The notes under the pieces: model-generated
The model's input: the letters and a program-made list of their open reading frames with translations, nothing else
Told to the model about the DNA's origin: nothing
The model's database searches: none
Assembly: GCA_023701205.1 (NCBI GenBank)
Contig: JAMPXJ010000007.1
Span: 84,516-148,515 of the forward strand
DNA from: Oligoflexia bacterium
GTDB taxonomy: Bacteria; Bdellovibrionota; UBA1018
Length of the DNA stretch: 64,000 nt
Direction of reading: 5' to 3'
Part shown: positions 26,224 through 35,295 of the stretch, one piece after another
How the letters are laid out: each line of letters begins with the position of its first letter
Position numbering within the stretch: the first letter of the stretch is position 1
Translations under genes and position numbers: made by a program

Positions 26224-26955
26224 ATGGTTGTTTCGGAATCGAATCAGGTAGTGGCTCCCCCGATCCAGAGAGGCGGATTTTTCTCGAATCTCGCGACGGG
26301 ATTGAAGTCCCTCCTCAAGGGGATGGGGATCACGTTCCATTATTTCTCGCGCCCCTCGACGGTGGTGACGCAGCAGTACCCCGAGAACCGCGCGACGCTC
26401 AAGATGTTCGACCGCTACCGGATGCGGCTCTCCCTGCCGCATGATGAGAACGGCTTCCACAAGTGCACCGCCTGCACGATCTGCGAACAGGCCTGCCCGA
26501 ACAGCTCGATCAGGATCGTTTCGCGCAAGGGTGCCGTGACCAACAAGACGGAGCTCGACCGCTTCATCTGGCGCATGGACAGCTGCACCTTCTGCAACGC
26601 CTGCGTGGTGGCCTGCCCGTTCTCCTGCCTGAAGATGAGCGGAGATTTCGAATGCTCGGTCTATGACAAGAGTCTGCTGGTCTTCAATCTCACTCGTTAC
26701 GCGGGTCCCACCTCGACGGTCCTGATGAAGGTCACCGACCCGCAGGAACGCGCGAAGATGTGGGAGCCAAGGGATGTGTATTCGGGGCCGGTGCCCCTGC
26801 GCGGTACGGCCGTTCCGGGGGGCGGACGAACGCTCGGCGCTCCCGAGCCCGTGAAGGCATCCGCGCCCGTGGCGGCGCCCACGCCCGCCCCGGCAACGGC
26901 GCCGGCGGCGTCGGCGACCGCGCTCGCGGTCGAGGAGGAAGGTGGCAAGAAATGA
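26224..26955 (+). CDS. nuoI: NADH-quinone oxidoreductase subunit I with C-terminal extension
   Basis: 243 residues from the ATG at 26224; an upstream in-frame start would overlap nuoH. NuoI carries two 4Fe-4S clusters (N6a/N6b). Both full motifs are present: Cys81, 84, 87, 91 (CTACTICEQAC) and Cys121, 124, 127, 131 (CTFCNACVVAC). The protein is longer than usual: about 55 residues after position 188 are Pro/Ala/Thr-rich, ending in an acidic VEEEGGKK tail, which looks like a flexible extension on the peripheral arm. In the absence of NuoG in this cluster, such a tail might help dock an electron donor such as ferredoxin, but this is speculative. Confidence 0.95.
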   Translation: MVVSESNQVVAPPIQRGGFFSNLATGLKSLLKGMGITFHYFSRPSTVVTQQYPENRATLKMFDRYRMRLSLPHDENGFHKCTACTICEQACPNSSIRIVSRKGAVTNKTELDRFIWRMDSCTFCNACVVACPFSCLKMSGDFECSVYDKSLLVFNLTRYAGPTSTVLMKVTDPQERAKMWEPRDVYSGPVPLRGTAVPGGGRTLGAPEPVKASAPVAAPTPAPATAPAASATALAVEEEGGKK

Positions 26956-27500
26956 TCTCTCAGGCGACTGAAACCCTCTTGTTTTATCTCTTCGCGACGG
27001 TCTCCGTCGGGCTGGCACTGGCCACGGTGCTCTCGCAGAGGATTCTGCGCGCGGCCGTTTATCTCATGGGCGTGCTCGTGACGAGCGCCGCTTTCTACAT
27101 CCTGCTCGGGGCGGAGTTCCTGGCCGGGGTGCAGATCCTGGTCTACGTGGGCGGCATCGTGATCCTGCTGGTCTATGCGGTCATGCTGACGCGCTCGAGC
27201 GAGCTGCTCGAGGATCATCCTTCGTTCGTGCGCAAGGGCGTGGCCTTCGTCGCGGCCTCGGCCTTCTTCGCGCTCGCGACCGGCGTCTTTTCGGCCACCC
27301 GGATCGGAACCGCCGGCGACGGTCACGCGCCCGCGGCGGTCGCCGACACGACGCTCGAGATCGGCCGGAGACTCCTGGATCAGGGAGCGACCGGTTACGT
27401 CATTCCATTTGAAATCATCTCGCTGCTGCTTCTGAGCGTGCTGATCGGCGGCTCCGTCATCGCGCGCCGGAGCCTGGCGAAGGCGGAGGAAACGAAATGA
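26952..27500 (+). CDS. nuoJ: NADH-quinone oxidoreductase subunit J
   Basis: 182 residues with five membrane helices. AAVYLMGVLVTSAAFYILLG and EFLAGVQILVYVGGIVILLVY are the conserved helices, including the pi-bulge helix linked to proton pumping. The 4-base overlaps with nuoI and nuoK (ATGA at each end) show it is translated as part of the coupled operon. Confidence 0.96.
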   Translation: MISQATETLLFYLFATVSVGLALATVLSQRILRAAVYLMGVLVTSAAFYILLGAEFLAGVQILVYVGGIVILLVYAVMLTRSSELLEDHPSFVRKGVAFVAASAFFALATGVFSATRIGTAGDGHAPAAVADTTLEIGRRLLDQGATGYVIPFEIISLLLLSVLIGGSVIARRSLAKAEETK

Positions 27501-27844
27501 TCGAGCAGCTGGCAACTCTGGCACCGGGACCGTTTCACTGGCTCTCGCTCACGGTCCTGCTTTTCGCGATCGGAATCTACGGGATCCTCACGCGGCGGAA
27601 CGCGGTGGGCATCCTCATGGCCGTGGAGCTCGCGCTGAACTCCGGCGCGATGAACTTCGTGGTTTTCAACAAATACGTGGCGCCTTCCGCGGTCGACGGC
27701 CAGATCATGGCGATCTTCGTGATCGCGATCGCGGCCGCCGAGGTGGTGGTGGGCATGGCCATCTTCGTGACCCTCTTCGGCCATCGCCGGACGGTGGACG
27801 TCACCCGGATGGACCAGATCACGGACGCAGCGGGGACGAACTAA
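27497..27844 (+). CDS. nuoK: NADH-quinone oxidoreductase subunit K
   Basis: 115 residues, three membrane helices. FAIGIYGILTRRNAVGILMA and VELALNSGAMNFVVF hold one of the conserved buried Glu residues; the second is in the AAAEVVVGMAIFV helix. NuoK is one of the small E-channel subunits. It overlaps nuoJ by four bases and ends one base before nuoL. Confidence 0.96.
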   Translation: MIEQLATLAPGPFHWLSLTVLLFAIGIYGILTRRNAVGILMAVELALNSGAMNFVVFNKYVAPSAVDGQIMAIFVIAIAAAEVVVGMAIFVTLFGHRRTVDVTRMDQITDAAGTN

Positions 27845-27845
27845 G

Positions 27846-29810
27846 ATGGAACACGAGTTGGGTTTTGCGCTCAGAAACGCCTGGCTGATCCTGGCGATCC
27901 CGTTTTTCTCCTTCCTGGTGGTCGGGCTTTTCATCCGGCCGCGGGCCCCGAAGCTCGCTGGGATCGTGGCGACGCTCGCCGTCTTCGCGAGCGCGGGCTT
28001 CGCGTACGCGCTGGCGGTCGAGTACCTCTCGCTCGGCGGTCATGATGGCTGGAAGACGATCGTGCCCTGGAGCTTCGAGTGGCTTCGGTTCCAGGAGCAC
28101 CTGGCCGTCCACATCGGCGTGATCGTCGATCCCATCTCCGTGCTCCTGATGGTGGTCGTGACCACCGTGAGCTCGCTCGTGCATCTCTACTCGCTGGGTT
28201 ACATGCACGGCGAGGCCGGGTTCGGCCGCTACTTCACCTGGCTGAACCTCTTCACCTTCAGCATGCTCGCGCTCGTCACCGCGCCCAACATCCTGCAGAT
28301 GTACGTGGCCTGGGAGCTTGTGGGCGCCAGCTCCTTCTGCCTGATCGGCTATTACTTCGAGAAGCCGTCGGCCGTGGAGGCTTCGAAGAAGGCTTTCATC
28401 GTGACCCGGTTCGCGGACTTGGGCTTCCTGCTCGGCGTCCTGATCCTCGGCTACTTCGGCTACCAGATCGCCTCCGAAGCCGGCGGTTCGGCGCAGGCCT
28501 TTGACTTCCTCTTCCTCACCAACCCCGAGGTCATGGGGAAATTCTCGGCCCTGGGCGCGGGCCTCTTCGGCATTCCGCTGCTGACGCTGGCCTTGCTGCT
28601 CGTGTACATGGGCGGCGCCGGGAAGAGCGCCATGTTCCCGCTGCATATCTGGCTGCCGGACGCGATGGAAGGCCCGACGCCCGTGTCCGCCCTCATCCAC
28701 GCGGCGACGATGGTCGTGGCGGGCGTGTACCTGGTGGCGCGGCTTTTCCCGCTTTTTGCGACCTCGGGCGACGCGCTGCTGGTCGTGGCTTACATCGGGG
28801 CGTTCACCTCGGTCTTCGCCGCGGTCATCGCCTGCACGCAGGATGATATCAAGCGCGTGCTGGCGTATTCGACCTTGAGTCAGCTCGGTTACATGATGTT
28901 CGCGCTCGGCGTGGCCTCGTTCGAGCATCCGCTCGGCTACACCGCCTCGATGTTCCATCTTTTCACGCACGCGTTCTTCAAGGCGCTGCTCTTCCTGGGG
29001 GCGGGCTCGGTGATCCACGCCGTGCACAGCAACGAGATCTGGAAGATGGGCGGCTTGAAAGCCAAGATGCCCGTCACGCACGCGACCTTCGCGATCGCGA
29101 CGCTGGCGATCGCGGGGATCTGGCCGTTCGCGGGCTTCTTCTCGAAGGACGAGATCCTGGCCGCGGCCCTGGGCAGCGGTCATACGGGGATATTCACCTT
29201 GGGCCTGATGGTCGCCGGCCTGACCGCCTTTTACATGTCGCGAATCTACTTCGTGACGTTCTGGGGCAAGGCCAAGACCGAGCACGCCTCGCACGCGCAC
29301 GAGTCGCCCTGGATCATGCTGATTCCGCTTGTGATCCTCGCGGTCCTTTCGATCGGAGCGGGCTTCGTCCCGTTCGGTGAGTTCGTGCGGTTCGGCGCGG
29401 CTCATGGCGAAGCACATGGGATCAATCCCATGATCGCGGCGGCCGGGACGCTCGCAGGGGTGTTGGGCATCGGCTTCGCGTGGCTGCTCTATCGCGATGG
29501 CCTGGCGGAGCGGTCCGGAGTGATCGCGCGCGCTTTGGGTGGCGGCTACCGGCTCATCCGAAACAAGTTCTACTTCGACGAGCTCTACCTGTTCGTCACC
29601 CATAAGATCATCTTCCGCCTCGTGGCGGCGCCGATCGCGTGGTTCGATCGGCATGTCGTGGATGGCGGCGTGAATCTGTCGGGATGGAGCGCCCGGGTAT
29701 TCGGGTCGGCGGTGAGTTATCTACAGACCGGGCAGGTCCAGACCTACGGGTCCTGGTTCGTGGGAGGGGCGGTCCTGCTGCTCTTCTCGCTTTGGATGCT
29801 GCGGGCGTGA
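27846..29810 (+). CDS. nuoL: NADH-quinone oxidoreductase subunit L
   Basis: 654 residues, an antiporter-like proton-pumping subunit with roughly 14-16 helices. Diagnostic segments include NLFTFSMLALVTAPNILQMY followed by AWELVGASSFCLIGYYFEK, then GGAGKSAMFPLHIWLPDAME with GPTPVSALIHAATMVVAGVY, the hallmark of the Mrp/NuoL family. The C-terminal lateral helix region is present, ending near LLFSLWMLRA, so it is full length. It would form the distal end of the membrane arm. Confidence 0.97.
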   Translation: MEHELGFALRNAWLILAIPFFSFLVVGLFIRPRAPKLAGIVATLAVFASAGFAYALAVEYLSLGGHDGWKTIVPWSFEWLRFQEHLAVHIGVIVDPISVLLMVVVTTVSSLVHLYSLGYMHGEAGFGRYFTWLNLFTFSMLALVTAPNILQMYVAWELVGASSFCLIGYYFEKPSAVEASKKAFIVTRFADLGFLLGVLILGYFGYQIASEAGGSAQAFDFLFLTNPEVMGKFSALGAGLFGIPLLTLALLLVYMGGAGKSAMFPLHIWLPDAMEGPTPVSALIHAATMVVAGVYLVARLFPLFATSGDALLVVAYIGAFTSVFAAVIACTQDDIKRVLAYSTLSQLGYMMFALGVASFEHPLGYTASMFHLFTHAFFKALLFLGAGSVIHAVHSNEIWKMGGLKAKMPVTHATFAIATLAIAGIWPFAGFFSKDEILAAALGSGHTGIFTLGLMVAGLTAFYMSRIYFVTFWGKAKTEHASHAHESPWIMLIPLVILAVLSIGAGFVPFGEFVRFGAAHGEAHGINPMIAAAGTLAGVLGIGFAWLLYRDGLAERSGVIARALGGGYRLIRNKFYFDELYLFVTHKIIFRLVAAPIAWFDRHVVDGGVNLSGWSARVFGSAVSYLQTGQVQTYGSWFVGGAVLLLFSLWMLRA

Positions 29811-29823
29811 CGGGGAGAGAGAA

Positions 29824-31368
29824 ATGGGTTTGCTCAGCTGGTTGATCGTAGTTCCGTTCATCACCGCCTTGGCCGTGATCTTCACCCCGGCGCGGAAAAC
29901 CGCCTGGATCAAGTGGATCTCGCTCGTCGGGACCGGGTTCCACCTGGTGCTCACCGCGTTCACGACCTGGCGTTTCTGGCAGCTTGCGGCGCCTGAGGCG
30001 GCCTCCATGAAGACGGCGCAGCTGATGAAGCTGCATCTCGAGGAGCGGATTCCGTGGTTCGAAAGCCTGGGCATCCAGTACCTGCTTGGCGTGGATGGTA
30101 TCTCCATGTCGATGGTGATCCTGACCTCCATCATCATCTTCACGGGTGTGCTCGCGAGCTGGAAAGTCGAGGAGCGCGCCAAGGAGTTCTTCGCGCTGCT
30201 GCTCGTGCTCGTGACGGGCGTGTTCGGCGTGTTCCTGAGCTTCGACCTCTTCCTGTTCTTCATGTTCTACGAAGTGGCCGTGCTGCCGATGTACCTCCTG
30301 ATCGGCATCTGGGGAACCGGCCCGAAGGAATACTCAGCCATGAAGCTGACGCTCATGCTCATGATGGGCTCGGCGCTGCTCATCGTGGGATTCCTGGGCC
30401 TGTATCATGTCTCGGGCATGAATACCTTCGATCTTACCAAGCTCGCCGAGGCGACCTTCCCGGCCAGCTTCCAGAAGTGGGCTTTCCCGGCGATCTTCAT
30501 CGGGTTCGGCGTCCTGGGCGCGCTTTATCCGTTCCACACCTGGTCGCCTGATGGACACGCTTCGGCTCCGACGGCCGTCTCGATGCTCCACGCCGGAGTG
30601 CTCATGAAGCTCGGCGGCTATGGCGCGCTCCGCGTGGCGGTCTACCTTCTGCCGGAAGGGGCGAAGGACTGGGGCCTTTTCTTCATGGTCCTGACCACGA
30701 TCAACATCCTTTACGGGTCGTTCGGGGCGATCACGCAAAAGGATCTCAAGTACTTCACGGCCTACTCGTCGGTCAGCCATTGCGGCTTCGTGCTCTTCGG
30801 GGTCGCGGCTTTGAACCTGATGGGGATGAAAGGCGCCGTGCTGCAGATGTTCAGCCATGGCGTGATGACGGGCTTGTTCTTCGCCCTGATCGGGATGGTT
30901 TACGGCCGCACCCACACCCGGATGATCCCGGAGATGGGCGGCCTGGCCAAGGTGATGCCGTGGCTGGCCGTGTGTTTCTACATCGGCGGCATGGCGTCGC
31001 TCGGTCTGCCCGGCTTCTCGGGTTTCGTGGCCGAGTCCCACGTCTTCCTGGGCGGCTTCTTCGGCAATCCGTGGACCGACGCCACGATCATGAGGACGCT
31101 CACGGTGATCGCGACGATGTCGATCGTCGTGACCGCGGTGTACGTCCTGCGCGGCATGGCCAAGGTGTTCCTGGGTCCGGTGACGGATCCTCATTTCCAC
31201 GCGCTGACGGACGCGACGCTGACGGAGCGGATCAGCACGGGCGTGCTGGTCGCCACGCTCGCGGTGGTCGGCGTGATGCCGTTCCTGCTGATTGACCTGA
31301 TCGAGGCCTCGATCATGCCGATCGTCAATCGTCTGCACGCTTCCGGCGTCACGGTCGCGCTGCACTGA
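29824..31368 (+). CDS. nuoM: NADH-quinone oxidoreductase subunit M
   Basis: 514 residues, second antiporter-like subunit. Key segments are FFMFYEVAVLPMYLLIGIWG (with the pumping Glu), ALYPFHTWSPDGHASAPTAV and SMLHAGVLMKLGGYGALRV. The beginning FITALAVIFTPARKTAWIKW is membrane-inserted. A ribosome-binding site (GGGGAGAG) precedes the ATG, 13 bases after nuoL. Confidence 0.97.
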   Translation: MGLLSWLIVVPFITALAVIFTPARKTAWIKWISLVGTGFHLVLTAFTTWRFWQLAAPEAASMKTAQLMKLHLEERIPWFESLGIQYLLGVDGISMSMVILTSIIIFTGVLASWKVEERAKEFFALLLVLVTGVFGVFLSFDLFLFFMFYEVAVLPMYLLIGIWGTGPKEYSAMKLTLMLMMGSALLIVGFLGLYHVSGMNTFDLTKLAEATFPASFQKWAFPAIFIGFGVLGALYPFHTWSPDGHASAPTAVSMLHAGVLMKLGGYGALRVAVYLLPEGAKDWGLFFMVLTTINILYGSFGAITQKDLKYFTAYSSVSHCGFVLFGVAALNLMGMKGAVLQMFSHGVMTGLFFALIGMVYGRTHTRMIPEMGGLAKVMPWLAVCFYIGGMASLGLPGFSGFVAESHVFLGGFFGNPWTDATIMRTLTVIATMSIVVTAVYVLRGMAKVFLGPVTDPHFHALTDATLTERISTGVLVATLAVVGVMPFLLIDLIEASIMPIVNRLHASGVTVALH

Positions 31369-31380
31369 GAGGGTTTTCGC

Positions 31381-32817
31381 ATGTTGATGTTACCTGAGTT
31401 GATTGTCATCGGTACCGCCTTCCTGCTCCTCACGCTGGACCTGATCTGGAGCGATCGGCAGCGCCCGGCGCTCGCCCTCGTGGGCCTTTCGGGCGTTGGC
31501 GCGGCGATCGCCGCGACTCTGACGCTCATGCCCCAGTCGGGCGAGCTTTTCGGCGGGCGGTTCGCGGTGGACGCGGTGGCGTGGTGGTTCAAGCTGCTCT
31601 TTCTGATCGCGGGCGGTCTCACGATCGCGCTTTCGATGGATATGTTGGACGGTCGGATCGGAGCGGGCGGGACGCAGCTGGGCTCGCGCGGCGAGTATTA
31701 TGTCGTGATGCTCTTCAATCTGGCGGGCATGATGTACATGGCGTCGGCCCGCGACCTGGTTTCGCTGTATGTATCGCTCGAGCTCGCGACGATCCCGCTT
31801 TTCGTGCTGGCGGCCTGGAAGCGCGACGCGCAGTCTACGGAAGCCGGGCTGAAGTACGTGATTCTCGGGGCGCTGGCCTCGGCGCTCTTTCTCTACGGGA
31901 TGGGGATCCTCTACGGCCTTTCCGGCGAGATGCGGCTCGAAGCGATGGGCAAGGCGATGCAGGCGGGCCCCGCCTTCTGGCTCGGGGTGGCGATGCTGGC
32001 GGCGGGCGTGGGCTTCAAGCTGACGCTCGTTCCGTTCCACATGTGGGCAGCCGAAGTCTATCAGGGCGCCCCGGCTCCGGTGACGGCCTACCTCTCGGTC
32101 GCCTCCAAAGGCGCGGGCCTCGCGTTGATGTTCCACGTCTTCTACCGGGTTCTCGGGCCCCTGGCCGGCCACTGGGACCTGGCCCTGGCCATCTTCGCGT
32201 CGCTCACGATGACGGTCGGCAACTTCGCCGCGATCGTGCAGAAGAACATCAAGCGGTTCATGGCTTTCAGCGCGATCTCTCAGGCAGGCTATCTGCTGCT
32301 CGGATTCCTCGGAAAGCCGGGAGACGGCGTGCCCGCGATGCTTTTTTACCTGCTGGTTTACATCGTCACGAACCTGGCCGTTTTCGGGGTGATCATCTGG
32401 TACTCGAACCACACGGGACGGGAGCGGATCGAGGATTACCGCGGGCTTTCGCGGACGAATCCGCTGGTGGCCCTCGCGATGATGATCGCGCTCTTCGGTC
32501 TGGCCGGAATTCCGCCGCTTTCGGGGTTCGTCGGGAAATTCTTCCTGTTCAGCATCGCCGCGAAAGCGGGCTTCCATTGGCTGGTGGCGCTCGCCGCGGT
32601 GAATTCCACGGTGTCTCTGTATTACTACCTGCGCGTGGTCCGGCAGATGTACATCGAACCGGCTGAAGCCGGTGATTCGGCCCTGCGTGTGACGCCCGCC
32701 ATGACGGGCGCGCTGGCGGTCACCGTGCTGGCGTCGGTGATTCTCGGGGTGATCCCGTATTTCTACGAAACCGTTTCAGCCCAGACGGCCGGCTGGTTGC
32801 AGGGCACTTTGTGGTAG
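31381..32817 (+). CDS. nuoN: NADH-quinone oxidoreductase subunit N
   Basis: 478 residues, the third antiporter-like subunit. Landmarks are LVSLYVSLELATIPLFVLAA, then EAGLKYVILGALASALFLYG, FKLTLVPFHMWAAEVYQGAP and PVTAYLSVASKGAGLALMF. The conserved Lys and Glu residues of the proton path are in place. It closes the nuo genes; the ferredoxin gene follows 62 bases later with no terminator between. Confidence 0.97.
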   Translation: MLMLPELIVIGTAFLLLTLDLIWSDRQRPALALVGLSGVGAAIAATLTLMPQSGELFGGRFAVDAVAWWFKLLFLIAGGLTIALSMDMLDGRIGAGGTQLGSRGEYYVVMLFNLAGMMYMASARDLVSLYVSLELATIPLFVLAAWKRDAQSTEAGLKYVILGALASALFLYGMGILYGLSGEMRLEAMGKAMQAGPAFWLGVAMLAAGVGFKLTLVPFHMWAAEVYQGAPAPVTAYLSVASKGAGLALMFHVFYRVLGPLAGHWDLALAIFASLTMTVGNFAAIVQKNIKRFMAFSAISQAGYLLLGFLGKPGDGVPAMLFYLLVYIVTNLAVFGVIIWYSNHTGRERIEDYRGLSRTNPLVALAMMIALFGLAGIPPLSGFVGKFFLFSIAAKAGFHWLVALAAVNSTVSLYYYLRVVRQMYIEPAEAGDSALRVTPAMTGALAVTVLASVILGVIPYFYETVSAQTAGWLQGTLW

Positions 32818-32879
32818 CACCCGAAGGCTGTTTCCCATATAAACCTGAGCGAAAGCTTCAATAGGAGAAGGAGAAGAGC

Positions 32880-33167
32880 ATGTCATACAAGATTACGTCC
32901 GATTGCAACAGCTGCGGCGCCTGCGAACCCGAGTGCCCCAACACCGCGATCAGCGCCGGCGACGACGTCTATGTCATCAACGCCGAGGCGTGCACGGAGT
33001 GCGTCGGTTTCAATGCCACGCCACAATGCGCGGCGGTCTGCCCCGTGGATGCCTGCGTGACGGATGAAGGCCACGTCGAGAGCGAAGGCGATCTGATCAC
33101 CAAAGCGAAGAAGCTGCATCCCGGGAAGGATTTCTCCGGGGCGGTTCCCTCTCACTTCAGTAAGTGA
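32880..33167 (+). CDS. 2[4Fe-4S] ferredoxin, Alvin-type
   Basis: 95 residues. The first cluster motif is Cys9-Cys12-Cys15-Cys19 ([12 protein letters not shown]). The second is Cys38-Cys41-(8)-Cys50-Cys54, where the spacing of eight marks the Alvin/YfhL class of ferredoxins with very low-potential clusters; Cys59 is an extra cysteine nearby. A strong GGAGAAGGAGA site precedes the ATG. It lies 62 bases after nuoN and directly before a strong terminator. Being co-oriented with korAB and a nuo cluster lacking the NADH module, it is the natural electron carrier between them, which is an inference from context. Confidence 0.94.
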   Translation: MSYKITSDCNSCGACEPECPNTAISAGDDVYVINAEACTECVGFNATPQCAAVCPVDACVTDEGHVESEGDLITKAKKLHPGKDFSGAVPSHFSK

Positions 33168-33204
33168 ACAAGCCGCGGCATCCTCGGCGATGCCGGGTGA
33201 GTTG

Positions 33205-33244
33205 AAAAAGGCCAGGTGCCGCGCGGCGGGACCTGGCCTTTTTT
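33205..33244. terminator. Strong bidirectional terminator closing the kor-nuo-fdx run
   Basis: AAAAAGGCCAGGT and ACCTGGCCTTTTT form a perfect 13-bp stem around a GC-rich loop with its own complementarity, with U-runs on both strands. It ends the ferredoxin transcript and can also end the convergent radical SAM gene, whose stop codon overlaps its edge. Confidence 0.93.
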
Positions 33245-34062
33245 CATGGGAAAACTTCGACGGGAATCCCGAGGTCGCCCACGCGCTGGGCGAAGGCCTC
33301 GAGGTTCTCGTAATAGATCGGGCGCAGCTTGGAGAAAACCGACGAGGGCCGGAGCGTCGTCAGGTGCACGCAGCCGGGCTTGAGCCGCGCGTAGATCTCC
33401 AGCAGGCCCTGCAGGTTTTCGGGGGACCAGTTTTGCAGCTCGGAATCCCGGGAGTTGCGCCAGAAGGTGGTCTGGATGAAAGGGGAGCGGAGCTTCGAGA
33501 TCAGCTCGAGCTGCTTCTCGATCGTGGTGAGCTTCGACGCTGGAAGATTGGTGCTCTTGAAAAGCTTGTTCGTCGCGCAATCGAGCTTGATCCAGGTGCG
33601 GTCGATCGAATCGCAGGCTTTGCGGATCTTCTCCTTGTCCAGGGCCGAGCCGTTGCTGATGCAGTCGATGAGCCACCTCGCTCCGAGCTTCCTGCGCAGT
33701 CGTACGACATCCTCGACGATCTCGGCGAATTCAGGGTGTACCGTGGGTTCCGAGATGCCGGCCAGGACGACGGAGTCGACCTGTTTGCGGGACTCCGAAA
33801 GCTTTCGCGAGAGCTCCTCGATGATTTCCTCGCGTCCGGGCGCCGAGGGATGGCAGCGGGCCTGGTCCTTGGTTTTCCAAGGACAGTAGATGCAGTTCCA
33901 AGTGCAGCGTTTCTCGGGACGGGTTCCGAGATTCATCATCAGCGCGTAGCCGAGGCGCCGGGTATGGATAGGGCCGCTGATCGCTGAGCTCTCGGCGCGA
34001 GCTCGCGGCGAGGCCTTGGCTTTCACAGTGCGCTTCCTGGCTTGGGATTTTTTGAGAACCAT
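33244..34062 (-). CDS. Radical SAM protein
   Basis: 272 residues. After a basic, disordered N-terminus of about 30 residues, the radical SAM motif Cys53-x3-Cys57-x2-Cys60 (RCTWNCIYCPW) appears, preceded by RRLGYALMMNLGTRPEK, which resembles the entry of COG0731-type radical SAM enzymes. SVVLAGISEPTVHPEFAEIV is the GxxEPT-like SAM-binding strand, and CISNGS follows. The extra C-terminal segment (about 210-272) has no recognised cluster motif. The reaction is unknown. It lies 48 bases after the RecQ-like gene on the same strand. Confidence 0.85.
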   Translation of the reverse strand: MVLKKSQARKRTVKAKASPRARAESSAISGPIHTRRLGYALMMNLGTRPEKRCTWNCIYCPWKTKDQARCHPSAPGREEIIEELSRKLSESRKQVDSVVLAGISEPTVHPEFAEIVEDVVRLRRKLGARWLIDCISNGSALDKEKIRKACDSIDRTWIKLDCATNKLFKSTNLPASKLTTIEKQLELISKLRSPFIQTTFWRNSRDSELQNWSPENLQGLLEIYARLKPGCVHLTTLRPSSVFSKLRPIYYENLEAFAQRVGDLGIPVEVFP

Positions 34063-34110
34063 AGATGAAAAATAGCATTTCCATCCCTGATTCGCATCTA
34101 AACCCTCGAG

Positions 34111-35274
34111 TCAACCCTCGGGCGTATGCAGCGCGTCCAGCAGCCGGCCACAGGCGTCGCAGCATCCGCAATTACCCGAGCCTGAATGCTCCCCGTCGAA
34201 GTATCGCGCGAGCGCACGCGAGCGGCAGCCTCCTTCCTGGAATAGGCGGTAGGTCGCGTTGAGATCGTCGCGTCGGCGCTGAGAGGCGCCCAGAGTCCAT
34301 TCCCAGAGCCTGAAATCCTCGTCGTCCCACAAGGTCACCGCAAGAGCCCGAGCCAAAGGATCGCGGCCCGCTCTGCCAATGGCTTGGGCCAGGGCTAAGG
34401 GCGAGGCAGGGGCCTGCCAGAGAACGACCCAGCGAAGATGAGGGTGATTCATGCCCATTCCGAAGGCGGAGGTTGCGACAATGACGTCCGCGTCGGCATG
34501 GGAAACGAGCTTCTCGGTCGCGCGCCGTTCCTCGCTGCCGAGCCCGGCGTGGTACATCATGGCCGATCGCCCGGCGGCAGCGATCAGCCGCGTGAGCCTT
34601 AGCGTGGACTGCCGGGTCGAAGCGAAGAGGATGCCGGGTCCCGCGAGCGCGCGGCTTCGCAGCAGCGCGAGCAGCAGCTCCGCACGTTCCACCCAGGGCG
34701 CGCGAACGAAATGCAGCTCGAGCGACCGGGGAAGCCCGAAAGCGCCAAGCTCGGTCACGGGCGAGGGAAGGCGCCGCCGCAGCTCCGCGCGCGCGGCTCG
34801 CGGCAGCGTCGCCGTGAGCCAGAGGCTTCGCGGAATCCCGTACCTCGAGACTAGCTCGGGCAGTAGCGAAAAGGCCGGGCGGAAACCATCGCCCCAGTCC
34901 CAAAGGCAGTGGCATTCGTCCACGACCAGGAGCTCGGGCCGCCAGCCGGCCAGGGTCGCGAGCGCTGATGGGCTTTGAAGGGCCTCCGGGCTCACGATCC
35001 AGACGCCGGATCGTCCGCGCGGCGGAGGATCGCGGGGGTCGCCGGTCCCCACGTGGGTGGGAAGCCCAAGCTCCCTCAGTCGCGAGGCCTGCTGTCGCGC
35101 GAGCGCGATCAGCGGCGTGACGAGCAAGGTGCGGGCGCCGGGACGAGCGGCCGCGCGTTCGTAGATGAGGCTTTTGCCCGCTCCCGTGGGGGCCACGCAA
35201 AGCACGTGACCCGGATGCTCGAGAGCGTGGAGGGCTTCTCGCTGGAATGGGCGCAGTTGAGTGGGCTCGGGCAT
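34111..35274 (-). CDS. Short RecQ-like ATP-dependent DNA helicase
   Basis: 387 residues, much shorter than typical RecQ (about 600). It contains the helicase core: Walker A APTGAGKS (28-35), motif II with DECH (119-122), WLTATLP, the second RecA domain with YHAGLGSEERR, VATSAFGMGMNHPHLRWVVL and QAIGRAGRD, and a C-terminal zinc-type cluster with NCGCCDACGRLLD. The winged-helix RQC and HRDC domains are missing. Such short forms are known as RecQ-like helicases of uncertain role, possibly in repair. The neighbours give no strong clue. Confidence 0.9.
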   Translation of the reverse strand: MPEPTQLRPFQREALHALEHPGHVLCVAPTGAGKSLIYERAAARPGARTLLVTPLIALARQQASRLRELGLPTHVGTGDPRDPPPRGRSGVWIVSPEALQSPSALATLAGWRPELLVVDECHCLWDWGDGFRPAFSLLPELVSRYGIPRSLWLTATLPRAARAELRRRLPSPVTELGAFGLPRSLELHFVRAPWVERAELLLALLRSRALAGPGILFASTRQSTLRLTRLIAAAGRSAMMYHAGLGSEERRATEKLVSHADADVIVATSAFGMGMNHPHLRWVVLWQAPASPLALAQAIGRAGRDPLARALAVTLWDDEDFRLWEWTLGASQRRRDDLNATYRLFQEGGCRSRALARYFDGEHSGSGNCGCCDACGRLLDALHTPEG

Positions 35275-35295
35275 CGCCCGGACGCGAAGCGAGCT

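Noticed and set aside
27819..29654. A 611-codon open frame on the reverse strand
   Set aside because: It lies wholly antisense to nuoL, and its protein is His/Arg/Asp-rich low-complexity text typical of an antisense reading of GC-rich membrane-protein DNA.
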